Source of the DNA: Enterobacter huaxiensis | Lineage (GTDB): Bacteria; Pseudomonadota; Gammaproteobacteria; Enterobacterales; Enterobacteriaceae | DNA length: 64,000 nucleotides | Assembly: GCF_003594935.2 (NCBI RefSeq) | Contig: NZ_CP043342.1 | Span: 620,001-684,000 of the forward strand | Direction: 5' to 3' | Shown: positions 8,954 to 22,762 of the stretch, in pieces | Numbering within the stretch: the first letter of the stretch is position 1 | How the letters are laid out: the number at the start of each line of letters is the position of its first letter | Translations under genes and position numbers: made by a program | Notes under the pieces: model-generated | The model's database searches: none | Told to the model about the DNA's origin: nothing | What the model saw: only the letters and a program-made list of their open reading frames with translations

Positions 8954-9297
8954 TCAGTGTTCCTGGAAATCGGTTAACGTCTCGCCTGTTATCCGGGAAA
9001 AACAGCACGGCGACGTTGTTATGATTTCATTATGGTCGCTCGCGGACACATTGAGGTGTGGCCAACACTGTTCCCTGTTAATTGGCTGGTTAGCAAGCAC
9101 TAACTTACAAAATAACGAAGTGAATCCAATTGTAACAAAGCCCGACGTTCTGCGTCACAGAATTTGCAGGGGTGAAATGATTTTGGCGTAAGGCCGGGGA
9201 GGGAGCGAGGAGTTTTACAAAGGCTGACACTATATATGTTTTGCTTACCCCTGGGTCCCGAGAGGCGCAGCGAAGCGCCTGCCAGGAGAAAGGGAAA
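8954..9297. other. Intergenic region yqjA-exuR
   Basis: 344 bp between the 5' end of yqjA and the 3' end of exuR. It holds the yqjA promoter region and, near exuR, a small GC hairpin (AGGCGC / GCGCCT, 9263-9280) without a clear T run. No plausible gene is seen. Confidence 0.6.
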
Positions 9298-10074
9298 CTA
9301 TTTTGCCTGATTGGCCGCCGTATCGAGGTGAACGACAGGATTATCCGCAAAAAGATAGCGATCGGCGTTAAATTCGAAGTCGTCACTGGTTTCATTGAAC
9401 AGCATCAGCTTGGTGTTTTCCAGGTGCTGCCACATGGCCAGCTTCGCGGCATGCGGATCTTTGCGAATCAGGGCTTTAAGAATCTGGTCGTGATCGTCAC
9501 ACCAGTTATCCACGGTGCGCAAATCAATATGATCGTGCAGTTTCTTCCAGTACGGGTTGTGAACGCGCTGAGTCCACATTTTTTCCACGATTGCGGCCAG
9601 CGCCGTATTCTGGGTTGCCAGCGCCACCTGAACGTGAAACTGAAGGTCCCATTCGGAATCGCGGAAACATTTTTCCTTACGCGCGTTCTCCTGAATTTCC
9701 ATCAGCTTCATGATGTCCTGCTTGGTCACCTGGGTCGCCGCAAATTCCGCAATATTGCTTTCGATCAGCTGGCGAGCCTGGAGCAGCTCAAACGGACCGT
9801 AGCTGGCAAATTCCAGACTTTCGTCCGGTGCGGGGGAGTGTTTTGCCTGGTTTGAAATAACGTGAATACCGGAACCTTTGCGTACCTCAACGTAGCCTTC
9901 TACTTCCAGCATGATGATGGCTTCGCGCACCACCGTGCGGCTCACGCTTTTTTCGTCCGCAATAAAACGCTCAGCGGGAAGTTTATCACCAACAAGATAG
10001 ACGCCTTGCTCAATGCGATCTTTCAGCTCGGCGGCAAGCTGTTGATATAAACGACGTGGTTCGGTGATTTCCAT
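9298..10074 (-). CDS. exuR: Hexuronate regulator ExuR (GntR/FadR family)
   Basis: 258-residue repressor. The N-terminal GntR winged helix ([45 protein letters not shown]) is followed by an all-helical FCD effector domain with the metal/ligand histidines in FHVQVALA and near HDQILKAL. In E. coli it represses exuT and uxaCA until galacturonate or glucuronate catabolites are present. Here it stands just downstream of exuT on the same strand, with its own promoter region between them. Confidence 0.94.
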   Translation of the reverse strand: MEITEPRRLYQQLAAELKDRIEQGVYLVGDKLPAERFIADEKSVSRTVVREAIIMLEVEGYVEVRKGSGIHVISNQAKHSPAPDESLEFASYGPFELLQARQLIESNIAEFAATQVTKQDIMKLMEIQENARKEKCFRDSEWDLQFHVQVALATQNTALAAIVEKMWTQRVHNPYWKKLHDHIDLRTVDNWCDDHDQILKALIRKDPHAAKLAMWQHLENTKLMLFNETSDDFEFNADRYLFADNPVVHLDTAANQAK

Positions 10075-10147
10075 ATGCGCTCCAGGCAGGGTACGGCGAT
10101 ATATTTGTTATACCACTTTTGCGCATCAGTCTCCAGATTCCGCCATG

Positions 10148-10170
10148 AAAAAAGCCGCTACAGAGCGGCC
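10148..10170 (-). terminator. Terminator of exuT
   Basis: On the minus strand GCCGCT-CTGT-AGCGGC followed by six T, between exuT and exuR. Confidence 0.85.
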
Positions 10171-10177
10171 TTTAAAT

Positions 10178-10249
10178 GCCCGGCGGCGCTTCGCTTGCGC
10201 GGGCCTACGGGGTTTGTAGGCCGGGTCAGGCGAAGCCGCCACCCGGCAC
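10178..10249. repeat. Paired REP-like element (BIME)
   Basis: Two inverted REP units (GCCCGGCGGCGCTTCGC and GTAGGCCGGG...CACCCGGC) separated by about 15 bp, downstream of exuT. Confidence 0.8.
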
Positions 10250-10256
10250 TGCAGCG

Positions 10257-11555
10257 CTAACTCTGCGTTGCCGGCCCCCCAAGGGACTCTTTTGCCAGCT
10301 CGTCTGCGGATTTGCTTTTCAGCACCGTCCAGATAACTACCGCGCCCAGCAGGTCGAAGATAGCCAGTACCGCGAACAGCGGGCTGAAACCGATAGTATC
10401 TGCGAGCGCACCGACCACCAGCGCAAACATGGTGCTTGCGGTCCAGGCAGCCATGCCGGTCAGGCCGTTGGCGGTGGCCACTTCGTTACGACCAAAGACG
10501 TCGGAAGAGAGCGTAATCAGCGCGCCGGACAGGGACTGATGGGCAAAACCACCAATACACAGCAGACCAATTGCAACGTAAGGGCTGGTGAAGAGACCGA
10601 TCATGCCCGGGCCAATCATCAGCAGCGCGCCCATGGTGACCACCATCTTACGGGAAACAATCAGGTTTACGCCGAACCAGCGCTGGAACAGCGGTGGCAG
10701 GTAGCCGCCGACGATACAGCCCAGGTCAGCGAACAGCATTGGCATCCAGGCGAACATGGCGATCTCTTTCAGGTTAAAGCCGTACACTTTAAACATGAAC
10801 AGCGGGATCCAGGCGTTGAAGGTACCCCAGGCCGGTTCTGCCAGGAAGCGCGGCAGGGCGATACCCCAGAACTGACGGGTGCCCAGGATCTGCCAGACGG
10901 ACATTTTTTTGCCGTTGTCGGTCTGGTGCTGAGATTCCTGACCATTAATGATGTAGTCACGTTCTTCTTCAGAAAGTTTTTTCTGGTCACGCGGGTGTTT
11001 ATAGAAGATCAGCCACGCCATTGCCCAGGCAAAGCTCAGCACACCGGAGATGATGAACGCCATCTGCCAGCTGTGCATCACGATAGCCCACACCACCAGC
11101 GGCGGTGCAATCATCGCGCCGATGGAGGAACCCACGTTGAAGTAGCCTACGGCAATTGAACGCTCTTTTGCCGGGAACCACTCGGAGCTGGCCTTGAGGC
11201 CTGCCGGGATCATTGCTGCTTCAGCCGCACCGACCGCACCGCGCGCCAGTGCCAGACCGCCCCAGCTGCCTGCCAGTGCTGTTGCACCGCAGAAAACCGC
11301 CCATGCTACGGCGAAGAAGGCGTAACCGATTTTGGTACCCAGAACATCCAGAACATAGCCTGCAACAGGCTGCATGATGGTATAAGCCGCGGAATAAGCA
11401 GCAATGATGTAGGAGTATTGCTGCGTGGTGATATGCAATTCTTCCATCAACGTTGGAGCCGCTGCTGCCACGGTGTTACGCGTCAGGTAGCCCAGCACGG
11501 TGCCGAGCGTCACCAGTGCGATCATATACCAACGTAACCCTTTAATTTTACGCAT
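10257..11555 (-). CDS. exuT: Hexuronate MFS transporter ExuT
   Basis: 432-residue major facilitator of the anion:cation symporter family that imports galacturonate and glucuronate. Twelve membrane helices are evident. The start MRKIKGLRWYMIALV at 11555 gives the E. coli length; three upstream in-frame codons were excluded as non-conserved. Characteristic motifs include AAEAAMIPAGLKASSEWFP and FWGIALPRFLAEPAWGTF. Divergent from uxaC across a 476-bp control region; followed by a terminator, a BIME and exuR. Confidence 0.95.
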   Translation of the reverse strand: MRKIKGLRWYMIALVTLGTVLGYLTRNTVAAAAPTLMEELHITTQQYSYIIAAYSAAYTIMQPVAGYVLDVLGTKIGYAFFAVAWAVFCGATALAGSWGGLALARGAVGAAEAAMIPAGLKASSEWFPAKERSIAVGYFNVGSSIGAMIAPPLVVWAIVMHSWQMAFIISGVLSFAWAMAWLIFYKHPRDQKKLSEEERDYIINGQESQHQTDNGKKMSVWQILGTRQFWGIALPRFLAEPAWGTFNAWIPLFMFKVYGFNLKEIAMFAWMPMLFADLGCIVGGYLPPLFQRWFGVNLIVSRKMVVTMGALLMIGPGMIGLFTSPYVAIGLLCIGGFAHQSLSGALITLSSDVFGRNEVATANGLTGMAAWTASTMFALVVGALADTIGFSPLFAVLAIFDLLGAVVIWTVLKSKSADELAKESLGGPATQS

Positions 11556-11781
11556 GTAAAACCTCATCGTTATGTTATTTCCGTGCCGGGGCACGGCAAC
11601 AACTCAACCGTTGCCGGGAGCTGTTCTGTAACGGGAGGGGCGTAACCGGGAAAACTTCCCGGAACGGCCCGAACCTTGCCATAAGTAATCGTGCATAAGT
11701 CGGTTTCCGTACCGTTAAATCCGATGTCTCTAACACCGGCAATGCATTCCGTCGGCTTATAGTTTGCGACGGCGAAAAGAT

Positions 11782-11798
11782 AACTTGTCATACAACTT
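11782..11798. promoter_or_regulatory. Candidate ExuR operator
   Basis: AACTTGTCATACAACTT, an inverted repeat with core TTGT-CAT-ACAA. GntR-family hexuronate regulators bind similar TTGTNNNACAA cores. Placement between exuT and uxaC supports the call, which remains a pattern match. Confidence 0.55.
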
Positions 11799-11803
11799 TA
11801 AAA

Positions 11804-11819
11804 GGTGAGTGACATCACA
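11804..11819. promoter_or_regulatory. CRP-like binding site
   Basis: GGTGA-GTGACA-TCACA matches the CRP consensus TGTGA-N6-TCACA at nine of ten conserved positions. It fits catabolite control of the hexuronate genes. Confidence 0.65.
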
Positions 11820-11935
11820 AAAGTGTGATTCTTTGTGGGGACATTATTCGGTTTGAATAAAGCCAGTACTGGCGCGGCCTGCGCGAGGGTTTACTCCATT
11901 TGGGGTAATTTATTTGTCGACGTTTATTGATCTAA

Positions 11936-13444
<1,509 letters not shown>

Positions 13445-13461
13445 GGCCGTTTGAGGTTGAT

Positions 13462-14949
13462 ATGCAATACATCAAAATCCATTCGCTGGATAACGTTGCC
13501 GTCGCGCTGGCGGATCTGGCCGAAGGGACGGAAGTCACTTTCGATAACCAGTCCGTCACGTTACGCCAGGCCATTGGACGTGGACATAAATTTGCCCTGA
13601 TCCCCATTGCGAAAGGGGAGAACGTGGTGAAGTACGGCTTGCCCATCGGCCATGCGCTGGCGGATATTGCGCCGGGTGAGTACATTCATTCCCACAATAC
13701 CCGCACCAATCTCAGCGATCTGGATGAGTACAGCTATCAACCTGATTTCCAGGCGGAAGCCGATCAGCCGGCGGATCGTGACGTTCAGATCTACCGTCGC
13801 GCCAGCGGCGAGGTGGGGATCCGCAACGAGCTGTGGATCCTCCCGACCGTCGGGTGCGTTAACGGGATCGCGCGTCAGATTCAGACGCGCTTCCTGAAAG
13901 AGACCAACGATGCCGAAGGCACCGACGGCGTGCATCTGTTTAGCCACACCTACGGATGCTCCCAGCTGGGCGACGACCACATCAATACCCGCACCATGCT
14001 GCAAAACATGGTGCGCCACCCGAATGCGGGCGCGGTGCTGGTGATTGGCCTCGGCTGTGAGAACAACCAGGTCGACGCCTTCCGCGAAACGCTGGGCGAG
14101 TTCGACCCTGAGCGCGTGCACTTTATGGTGTGCCAGCATCAGGACGACGAGGTGGAAGCGGGCCTGGAGCAGCTTCACCAGCTGTACGACGTTATGCGCC
14201 ACGACAGGCGCGAGCCGGGCAAGCTGAGCGAGCTGAAGTTTGGTCTGGAGTGCGGCGGGTCTGATGGCCTGTCCGGGATCACCGCCAACCCGATGCTGGG
14301 CCGTTTCTCGGACTATACGATCGCCAACGGCGGTACCACCGTGCTGACCGAGGTGCCGGAGATGTTTGGCGCAGAGCGTATTCTGATGAGCCACTGCCGC
14401 GACGAAGAGACGTTTGAGAAAACCGTCACCATGGTGAACGACTTCAAACAGTACTTCATTGCCCACAACCAGCCGATTTATGAGAACCCGTCGCCGGGGA
14501 ACAAAGCGGGCGGTATCACTACGCTTGAGGAAAAATCCCTCGGCTGCACCCAGAAGGCGGGCGCCAGCCAGGTGGTTGACGTGCTGCGCTACGGTGAACG
14601 CCTGAAATCGCATGGCCTGAACCTGCTGAGCGCACCGGGTAACGATGCGGTTGCCACCAGCGCGCTGGCCGGTGCCGGTTGTCACATGGTGCTGTTCAGC
14701 ACCGGGCGCGGCACGCCGTACGGCGGGTTTGTGCCGACGGTGAAAATCGCCACCAACAGCGAGCTGGCGGCGAAGAAAAAACACTGGATCGACTTCGATG
14801 CGGGCCAGCTGATCCACGGCAAAGCGATGCCGCAGCTGCTGAATGAATTTGTCGATCTCATCGTGGAATTTGCTAACGGCAAGCAGACCTGCAACGAGAA
14901 GAACGACTTCCGCGAGCTGGCGCTCTTTAAGAGCGGTGTGACGCTTTAA
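13462..14949 (+). CDS. uxaA: Altronate dehydratase UxaA
   Basis: 495-residue iron-dependent dehydratase converting D-altronate to 2-keto-3-deoxygluconate. The N-terminal SAF-like domain (MQYIKIHSLDNVAVALADL) is followed by the catalytic UxaA domain with conserved Cys/His segments such as VGCVNGIAR, HTYGCSQLGDDH, GLECGGSDG and KSLGCTQKAG. Co-transcribed with uxaC. The operon ends at a bidirectional terminator shared with sstT. Confidence 0.96.
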   Translation: MQYIKIHSLDNVAVALADLAEGTEVTFDNQSVTLRQAIGRGHKFALIPIAKGENVVKYGLPIGHALADIAPGEYIHSHNTRTNLSDLDEYSYQPDFQAEADQPADRDVQIYRRASGEVGIRNELWILPTVGCVNGIARQIQTRFLKETNDAEGTDGVHLFSHTYGCSQLGDDHINTRTMLQNMVRHPNAGAVLVIGLGCENNQVDAFRETLGEFDPERVHFMVCQHQDDEVEAGLEQLHQLYDVMRHDRREPGKLSELKFGLECGGSDGLSGITANPMLGRFSDYTIANGGTTVLTEVPEMFGAERILMSHCRDEETFEKTVTMVNDFKQYFIAHNQPIYENPSPGNKAGGITTLEEKSLGCTQKAGASQVVDVLRYGERLKSHGLNLLSAPGNDAVATSALAGAGCHMVLFSTGRGTPYGGFVPTVKIATNSELAAKKKHWIDFDAGQLIHGKAMPQLLNEFVDLIVEFANGKQTCNEKNDFRELALFKSGVTL

Positions 14950-14965
14950 TCGGTGCGGCCTGATG

Positions 14966-14985
14966 CCCTCTCCCACGGGAGAGGG
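14966..14985. repeat. GAGAGGG palindromic repeat, copy 3
   Basis: Short form with arms CCCTCTCCC and GGGAGAGGG around a two-base core. It lies between uxaA and the shared terminator with sstT. Confidence 0.8.
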
Positions 14986-14996
14986 TACAAACACTA

Positions 14997-15023
14997 AAAC
15001 GGCAACCTCAGGGTTGCCGTTTT
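14997..15023. terminator. Bidirectional terminator uxaA/sstT
   Basis: Stem AAAACGGCAACC / GGTTGCCGTTTT with A and T runs on both sides, between the convergent ends of uxaA and sstT. Confidence 0.88.
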
Positions 15024-15027
15024 GCTG

Positions 15028-16269
15028 TTAACCTCGCACGGCGTTCTTCGCCAAACGCGCGTCTTCCGCCTGGCACACGGCGGCGGTGAACATCACGTCA
15101 GTGGAGGAGTTGATCGCCGTCTCGCAGGAGTCCTGCAATACGCCGATGATAAAGCCTACCGCCACCACCTGCATGGCGATCTCGTTCGGGATGCCGAACA
15201 TATTGCACGCCAGAGGGATCAGCAGCAGGGAGCCGCCCGCCACGCCGGATGCGCCGCAGGCGCAGAGCGCAGCAACCACGCTGAGCAGCAGCGCCGTTGG
15301 CAGATCCACGGGAATACCCAGCGTATTAACCGCAGCCAGCGTCAGCACCGTGATGGTAATTGCCGCCCCCGCCATATTGACGGTTGCGCCCAGCGGGATC
15401 GATACGGAGTACGTATCGCGATCCAGGTTCAGCTTCTCACACAGCGACATATTGACCGGAATATTCGCCGCCGAACTGCGGGTGAAGAAGGCGGTCACGC
15501 CGCTTTCGCGCAGGCACATCAGCACCAGCGGGTACGGGTTACGACGGGTCTGCAGGAACACCAGCAGCGGGTTAATCACCAGCGCTACAACGGCCATACA
15601 GCCGATCAACACCAGCAGCAGTTGAGCATAGCCCCACAATGCGCCAAAACCCGTTGTTGCCAGCGTCGATGCGACCAGACCAAAAATACCAATCGGTGCG
15701 AAGCGGATCACCACCGTCACAATAAAGGTCACGGCGTTAGAAACGTCGGTGATCAGGTTTTTAGTCGTGTCATTGCTATGGCGCAGGGCAAAACCAAGGC
15801 CAACCGCCCACACCAGAATGCCAATATAGTTGGCGTTAATCAGCGCATGAATCGGGTTTGCCACAATACTCATCAGCAGGCCGTGCACCACCTCAACAAT
15901 ACCCGCGGGCGGCGTAATGTCGGTTGCGCCGGTAGTCAGCTGCAGCGTGGAAGGGAAGATAAAGCTCACTACGACTGCAGTCAGCGCGGCGGAGAACGTA
16001 CCCAGCAGGTACATCCACAGAATCGGGCGGATATTGGTTTTCTGCCCTTGCTGATGGTTGGCGATTGAAGCCATCACCAGCGTCAGAACCAGAACCGGCG
16101 CGACTGCTTTCAGGGCACCTACGAACAGCGTGCCGAGCAGGCCGGTGGCCTCGGCGGCAGGTTTTGAGATCAGTGCCAGCGCGACGCCGAGCACCAGGCC
16201 AACCAGTATTTGCTTAACGAGGCTGCCGCGCGACAGACGCGCAAACAGACCAGACGAGGATGCGGTCAT
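15028..16269 (-). CDS. sstT: Sodium:serine/threonine symporter SstT
   Basis: 413-residue symporter of the dicarboxylate/amino acid:cation (DAACS) family. Hallmark loops are seen: [13 protein letters not shown] (serine-rich motif), [16 protein letters not shown], and the C-terminal [15 protein letters not shown] and [14 protein letters not shown] substrate-binding segments. It imports serine and threonine with Na+. E. coli SstT is 414 residues. Convergent with uxaA; E. coli ygjV, which lies between, is missing here. Confidence 0.94.
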   Translation of the reverse strand: MTASSSGLFARLSRGSLVKQILVGLVLGVALALISKPAAEATGLLGTLFVGALKAVAPVLVLTLVMASIANHQQGQKTNIRPILWMYLLGTFSAALTAVVVSFIFPSTLQLTTGATDITPPAGIVEVVHGLLMSIVANPIHALINANYIGILVWAVGLGFALRHSNDTTKNLITDVSNAVTFIVTVVIRFAPIGIFGLVASTLATTGFGALWGYAQLLLVLIGCMAVVALVINPLLVFLQTRRNPYPLVLMCLRESGVTAFFTRSSAANIPVNMSLCEKLNLDRDTYSVSIPLGATVNMAGAAITITVLTLAAVNTLGIPVDLPTALLLSVVAALCACGASGVAGGSLLLIPLACNMFGIPNEIAMQVVAVGFIIGVLQDSCETAINSSTDVMFTAAVCQAEDARLAKNAVRG

Positions 16270-16452
16270 GGAGATTCCTTAAGTGAAATTGCGTTCCATC
16301 CCGGATGTGCTCTAGGTCACATTTATGTCCGGATGTAAGTAAATGTTTGCCTGGTCGAGTATAGGGAAAGCGCGTACGGAGGGAAGCGTAAAATGCTGGA
16401 TTTTACGTGTTGCATCATATTTTTTAACTACTTCGTTACAAAAGTGTGTTCA

Positions 16453-16485
16453 CCCTCTCCCCGTGGGAGAGGGCCGGGGTGAGGG
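16453..16485. repeat. GAGAGGG palindromic repeat, copy 4 (long form)
   Basis: CCCTCTCCCCGTGGGAGAGGG followed by CCGGGGTGAGGG (split for length). It lies between the sstT promoter region and the alx 3' end. The CCGGGGTGAGGG tail also occurs in copy 6. Confidence 0.8.
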
Positions 16486-16509
16486 TATCAGCCCGCACCG
16501 AACGTTTTA

Positions 16510-17475
16510 CTAAACCTGCTGCTTCTTATCGTGCTGGCGGTTAACCCAGGTATTGATAAGCAGCGTCACGATCAGAATGCCAAACACCACGCCGAGCGAA
16601 ATGGCGATCGGGATGTGGTAGAAATCGACGATCAGCATCTTGATACCGATAAACACCAGAATCACCGACAGGCCGTACTTCAGCATCGAGAAGCGCTCCG
16701 CCGCGCCCGCAAGCAGGAAGTACATCGCACGCAGGCCGAGGATCGCAAACAGGTTAGAGGTCAGGACGATGAACGGGTCGGTGGTGACGGCAAAGATTGC
16801 CGGGATGCTGTCGACCGCGAAAATCACGTCGCTCAGCTCGACCAGAATCAGCACCAGCAGCAGCGGGGTGGCGAAGAGCAGGCCGTTCTTGCGCACGAAG
16901 AAGTGCTCGGTTTCGATCTTGTCCGTCATGCGCAGGTGGCTGCGGATCCACTTCACCAGCGGCTTCTCGCCAATGCCGGTTTCGTCTTCCTTCGCCAGCG
17001 CCATTTTGACACCGGTGAACAGCAGGAACGCGCCGAAGACGTACAGCAGCCATTCGAACTGGGTAATCAGCCAGCTGCCGGCGAAGATCATAATGGTGCG
17101 CAGAATAATCGCGCCCAGCACGCCATAGACCAGCACGCGACGCTGCAGGGCTGCCGGTACGGCAAAGTAGCTGAAGAGCATCAGCCAGACGAAGACGTTA
17201 TCAACCGCAAGGGCTTTTTCAATCAGATAGCCGGTGAGGAAAGCGAGGGCCTGAGGATCGGCCACCGCGCGGCCTTCGGTTGAGGCCAAATACCACCAGA
17301 AGGCGGCACAGAACAGCAGAGAGAGGGTAACCCACACCAGGGACCAGGCCGCAGCCTGTTTGATGCTCATGCCGTGCGCGCCGCGACGACCCTGCAAAAA
17401 GAGGTCGATCGCCAGCATGATGAGCACGACAACCGCGAATCCGCCCCACAACATTGGAGTGCCGACAGAATGCAT
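16510..17475 (-). CDS. alx: TerC-family manganese exporter Alx
   Basis: 321-residue inner-membrane protein of the TerC family. About nine helices carry acidic motifs within membrane segments ([35 protein letters not shown]) that are thought to handle Mn2+. The start at 17475 ([13 protein letters not shown]) matches E. coli Alx; upstream in-frame codons lie within the leader. Expression is predicted to be set by the yybP-ykoY/PRE leader RNA just upstream, which responds to Mn2+ and alkaline pH in E. coli. Confidence 0.95.
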   Translation of the reverse strand: MHSVGTPMLWGGFAVVVLIMLAIDLFLQGRRGAHGMSIKQAAAWSLVWVTLSLLFCAAFWWYLASTEGRAVADPQALAFLTGYLIEKALAVDNVFVWLMLFSYFAVPAALQRRVLVYGVLGAIILRTIMIFAGSWLITQFEWLLYVFGAFLLFTGVKMALAKEDETGIGEKPLVKWIRSHLRMTDKIETEHFFVRKNGLLFATPLLLVLILVELSDVIFAVDSIPAIFAVTTDPFIVLTSNLFAILGLRAMYFLLAGAAERFSMLKYGLSVILVFIGIKMLIVDFYHIPIAISLGVVFGILIVTLLINTWVNRQHDKKQQV

Positions 17476-17489
17476 ACTATTTTCCTTAC

Positions 17490-17706
17490 ACATAAAAAAC
17501 AAAAACGGCCATGGTCAGAAGACGATAGCCGTTAGCTTTTTATGCATAGACCTCGCCTTCCGGCAAGGTCTCACTTACAACCACGAGGGTTGCCCGGCGA
17601 CCGGATGCGTGTTTAACGCATCGTAATGACGATCCACCGGCGAAGAAGTTACTCCCCTTTGCAGGTAACAAAATATGTCAGACCATTGGTTTCGTCAATG
17701 GTCTGC
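17490..17706 (-). ncRNA. alx leader RNA: PRE / yybP-ykoY Mn riboswitch (SraF)
   Basis: The 5' leader of alx has the yybP-ykoY core on the minus strand: an opening hairpin (GACCATTG/CAATGGTC), then AAGGGGAGTAACTT, CGTCATTACG, CCGGTCGCCGGGCAACCC and a closing GAGACCTTGCCGGAAGGCGAGG hairpin (split here only by naming). A later hairpin (AACGGC / GCCGTT) followed by a T run lies before the alx ribosome site. In E. coli this element (PRE, SraF) switches fold with Mn2+ and alkaline transcription pausing. Ends are approximate. Confidence 0.88.
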
Positions 17707-17725
17707 ACGGTTTCATTACACAGCT

Positions 17726-18724
17726 TTACGCGATCGCTTCCGCGCCTACGCCGTCTGCCGGGAACACCACGCCGGTCTGGCGGCGGATCTCCGTCTGCAG
17801 CTTCGCCGTGGTGCGGCTCACCGCAAGGCCTGGGTGATTCACTTCGTTGTCTTCTACCAGACGGGCGAAGACCTCTGCCTCATAGAGCATAGTGTTAATA
17901 TGCTGAGGCTGCGTCAGCTCCTGCGCTTTGCCCCCGCGCGGCACAATGCTTACCTTCTGGCATTCCGAGATCTTCTCGATAACCAGCGAGCCGGCTTCAC
18001 CCTGAATCTCGCTTGGCAGCACCGAATCGCTCACTTTGGAATGCTGCAGCGTGACGCTGAAATCACCGTAGTCCAGCACCACCAAACCGTGCGCATCCAC
18101 GCCGCTTTCCAGCAGGCTGGCGGTGGCCGTCACGCCGTGCGGCTCGCCCCACAGCGCCACGGCGGAGGCCAGGCAGTAAAAACCGATATCCATAATCGAG
18201 CCGTTAGAGAAGGCCGGGTTGAAGGTATTTGGGTTTTCACCGTCCAGATAGCGCTGGTAGCGCGACGAGTACTGGCAGTAGTTGATAAAGGCTTTGCGCA
18301 CTTTGCCAATTTTCGGCAGGGACTGCTGCAACAGCAGGAAGTTTGGCAGGCTCGCCGTTTTGAATGCTTCGAACAGCACCACCTGGTTTTCGCGGGCAAG
18401 CGCAATGGCGGCTTCCACTTCCTCGATATTTGAGGCCAGCGGCTTCTCGCAAATCACATGCTTTTTATGGCTCAAGAACAGCTTTGTCTGCGGGAAGTGC
18501 AGGGAGTTCGGGCTGGCGATATAGACCGCGTCAATGGCGTCGCTTTGCGCCATTTCGTCGAGCGAGGTGAACAGATGTTCTACCAGGTAGTCGTTCGCGA
18601 AGCTCTGCGCCTGCTCGAGGCTGCGGGAATAGACTGCAGTGAGCTTATATTTGCCGGTTTCGTGGGCGGCGTCGACGAACTGGCGCGTGATCCAGTTCGT
18701 ACCGATGACTGCGAAACGTATCAT
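17726..18724 (-). CDS. ygjR: Gfo/Idh/MocA oxidoreductase YgjR
   Basis: 332-residue NAD(P)-binding oxidoreductase. The N-terminal Rossmann motif is IRFAVIGTNWITRQF. The family lysine is in VICEKPLASN and the histidine region follows in the C-terminal barrel-like half. E. coli YgjR is the positional equivalent; substrate unknown. Its stop lies about 20 bp before the alx leader region on the same strand. Confidence 0.88.
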   Translation of the reverse strand: MIRFAVIGTNWITRQFVDAAHETGKYKLTAVYSRSLEQAQSFANDYLVEHLFTSLDEMAQSDAIDAVYIASPNSLHFPQTKLFLSHKKHVICEKPLASNIEEVEAAIALARENQVVLFEAFKTASLPNFLLLQQSLPKIGKVRKAFINYCQYSSRYQRYLDGENPNTFNPAFSNGSIMDIGFYCLASAVALWGEPHGVTATASLLESGVDAHGLVVLDYGDFSVTLQHSKVSDSVLPSEIQGEAGSLVIEKISECQKVSIVPRGGKAQELTQPQHINTMLYEAEVFARLVEDNEVNHPGLAVSRTTAKLQTEIRRQTGVVFPADGVGAEAIA

Positions 18725-18794
18725 AAACGTTTACGTACTCCGTAGCTGGGAACCTTTAGCCACTGTAGCACGGGATTATTGCAAAACCAGTGCG

Positions 18795-19298
18795 CTATTC
18801 CGCATTACCATTTAACGATAAATGCGTAAGCCATAGCCGGGTATCAAACTCCAGCTGGTGGTACTGCGGCTCCATATGGCAGCACAGGGAATAGAACGCT
18901 TTGTCGTGCTCTTTCTCTTTCAGATGCGCCAGCTCATGCACGACGATCATCCTTAGAAACGCTTCCGGCGCGTTACGGAACACCGTCGCGACGCGAATTT
19001 CGGCCTTCGCCTTCAGCCTGCCGCCCTGCACGCGGGAGATGGCGGTGTGCAGGCCGAGCGCGTTTTTCAGCACGTGGATCTTGTTGTCGTACATTACCTT
19101 GTTGATCGGCGGCGCGCTCTTCAGATATCGGCTTTTCAGATCCTGCGTATACTGCCAGAGGGCCTTATCGGTCGCGAAATCGTGCGTGCCGGGATAGCGT
19201 TTTTCCAGCACCGCGCCGAGCTTCTGCTCGGCAATCAGGCTGCGAACCTGAGTAAGTAAATGCTCCGGATAGCCCTGGAGATAAGTAAGTTGGTTCAT
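18795..19298 (-). CDS. ygjP: YgjP-type metallopeptidase-like protein
   Basis: 167-residue protein of the YgjP/WLM (M48-like) family. The zinc motif [14 protein letters not shown] gives H121, E122 and H125, with a further histidine downstream ([16 protein letters not shown]). E. coli YgjP has the same length. The ATG at 19298 is preferred over a TTG one codon upstream. Role not established; a protease or nuclease-associated function has been suggested for relatives. Confidence 0.88.
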   Translation of the reverse strand: MNQLTYLQGYPEHLLTQVRSLIAEQKLGAVLEKRYPGTHDFATDKALWQYTQDLKSRYLKSAPPINKVMYDNKIHVLKNALGLHTAISRVQGGRLKAKAEIRVATVFRNAPEAFLRMIVVHELAHLKEKEHDKAFYSLCCHMEPQYHQLEFDTRLWLTHLSLNGNAE

Positions 19299-19381
19299 CA
19301 ACGCCCCAAATCGACAATAAAACGGGTATACTCACGCACCCTCTTCAGGGATACGCCAAATTTTACCATTCAGGAGGGCCG

Positions 19382-20518
19382 ATGAGCCACTTAGACAACG
19401 GTTTCCGTTCACTCAACCTTAAACGTTTCCCGGAAACGGACGACGTTAACCCGCTCATGGCGTGGGAAGCGGCGGATGAATATCTGCTGCAGCAGTTGGA
19501 TGAGACTGAAATCCGCGGCCCGGTTTTGATCCTGAATGACGCGTTTGGCGCCCTGGGATGCGCCCTGGCAGAACACACGCCTTACAGCATCGGCGATTCC
19601 TACCTGAGCGAGCTGGCGACGCGTGAAAACCTGCGCCATAACGACATCGAAGAGTCCAGCGTGAAGTTCCTCGACAGCACCGCGGACTACCCGCAGGCGC
19701 CGGGCGTAGTGCTGATCAAAGTGCCAAAAACCATGGCGCTGCTGGAGCAGCAGCTTCGCGCGCTGCGTAAAGTGGTGACGCCTGAAACGCGCATTATCGC
19801 GGGCGCCAAAGCGCGCGATATTCACACCTCGACGCTGGAGCTGTTTGAGAAAGTGCTCGGCCCGACCACCACGACGCTGGCCTGGAAAAAAGCGCGCCTG
19901 ATCAACTGTACGTTCAGCGCACCGGAGCTGGCCGACGCGCCAGAGACCCTGAGCTGGAAGCTGGAAGGCACCGACTGGACCATCCACAACCATGCGAACG
20001 TCTTCTCCCGTACCGGGCTGGATATCGGCGCGCGTTTCTTCATTGAAAATCTGCCGGAAAACCTGGAAGGCGAAATCGTCGATCTGGGCTGCGGCAACGG
20101 CGTGATTGGCCTGACGCTGCTGGCGAAGAATCCGGACGCCAGCGTGGTGTTCAGCGACGAGTCGCCAATGGCGGTGGCCTCCAGCCGTCTGAACGTGGAA
20201 ACCAACATGCCGGAAGCGCTGGACCGCTGCGAGTTTATGATCAACAACGCGCTGTCTGGCGTAGAGCCGTTCCGCTTCAACGCGGTGTTCTGCAACCCGC
20301 CGTTTCACCAGAAGCACGCCCTGACGGATAACGTCGCCTGGGAGATGTTCCACCACGCGCGCCGTTGCCTGAAAATCAACGGCGAGCTGTACATCGTGGC
20401 GAACCGCCACCTGGACTACTTCCACAAGCTGAAGAAGATTTTCGGTAACTGCACCACCGTTGCAACCAACAACAAGTTCGTGGTGTTGAAAGCGGTGAAG
20501 CTGGGGCGTCGTCGGTAA
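19382..20518 (+). CDS. rlmG: 23S rRNA m2G1835 methyltransferase RlmG
   Basis: 378-residue class I methyltransferase that methylates guanosine 1835 of 23S rRNA. An N-terminal pseudo-Rossmann domain precedes the catalytic domain with SAM motif [13 protein letters not shown] and the N2-guanine signature FCNPPFHQ. Divergent from ygjP. Convergent with fadH, with copy 5 of the GAGAGGG repeat between. Confidence 0.95.
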   Translation: MSHLDNGFRSLNLKRFPETDDVNPLMAWEAADEYLLQQLDETEIRGPVLILNDAFGALGCALAEHTPYSIGDSYLSELATRENLRHNDIEESSVKFLDSTADYPQAPGVVLIKVPKTMALLEQQLRALRKVVTPETRIIAGAKARDIHTSTLELFEKVLGPTTTTLAWKKARLINCTFSAPELADAPETLSWKLEGTDWTIHNHANVFSRTGLDIGARFFIENLPENLEGEIVDLGCGNGVIGLTLLAKNPDASVVFSDESPMAVASSRLNVETNMPEALDRCEFMINNALSGVEPFRFNAVFCNPPFHQKHALTDNVAWEMFHHARRCLKINGELYIVANRHLDYFHKLKKIFGNCTTVATNNKFVVLKAVKLGRRR

Positions 20519-20541
20519 GATTGGGTATGTGCGGCCTGATG

Positions 20542-20574
20542 CCCTCACCCCAACCCTCTCCCACAGGGAGAGGG
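20542..20574. repeat. GAGAGGG palindromic repeat, copy 5
   Basis: CCCTCACCCCAA plus the CCCTCTCCC-ACA-GGGAGAGGG hairpin between the convergent ends of rlmG and fadH. Confidence 0.85.
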
Positions 20575-20592
20575 AGCAAACCCGGCAATGTC

Positions 20593-22656
<2,064 letters not shown>

Positions 22657-22730
22657 TTACTAATTTAGCCAGCGGCAGCGGAAAGGTAAAAGCGGGATCG
22701 AGTGATTGTGATAGATCTCAAAGAACTTCA

Positions 22731-22753
22731 CCCCTCTCCCACGGGGAGAGGGG
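22731..22753. repeat. GAGAGGG palindromic repeat, copy 6a
   Basis: CCCCTCTCCC-ACG-GGGAGAGGGG hairpin just downstream of the lsrK stop, forming a tandem with copy 6b. Confidence 0.8.
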
Positions 22754-22762
22754 ACGTAATCT

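Noticed and set aside
10176..11159. 327-codon open frame antisense to exuT
   Set aside because: Begins inside a REP element and runs opposite a conserved transporter.
13561..14994. 477-codon open frame antisense to uxaA
   Set aside because: It lies fully opposite a strongly conserved enzyme gene, has a low-complexity His/Arg/Val composition typical of GC-rich antisense frames, and no ribosome site.
19409..20548. 379-codon open frame antisense to rlmG
   Set aside because: Shadow of a conserved methyltransferase gene; no recognisable domain.
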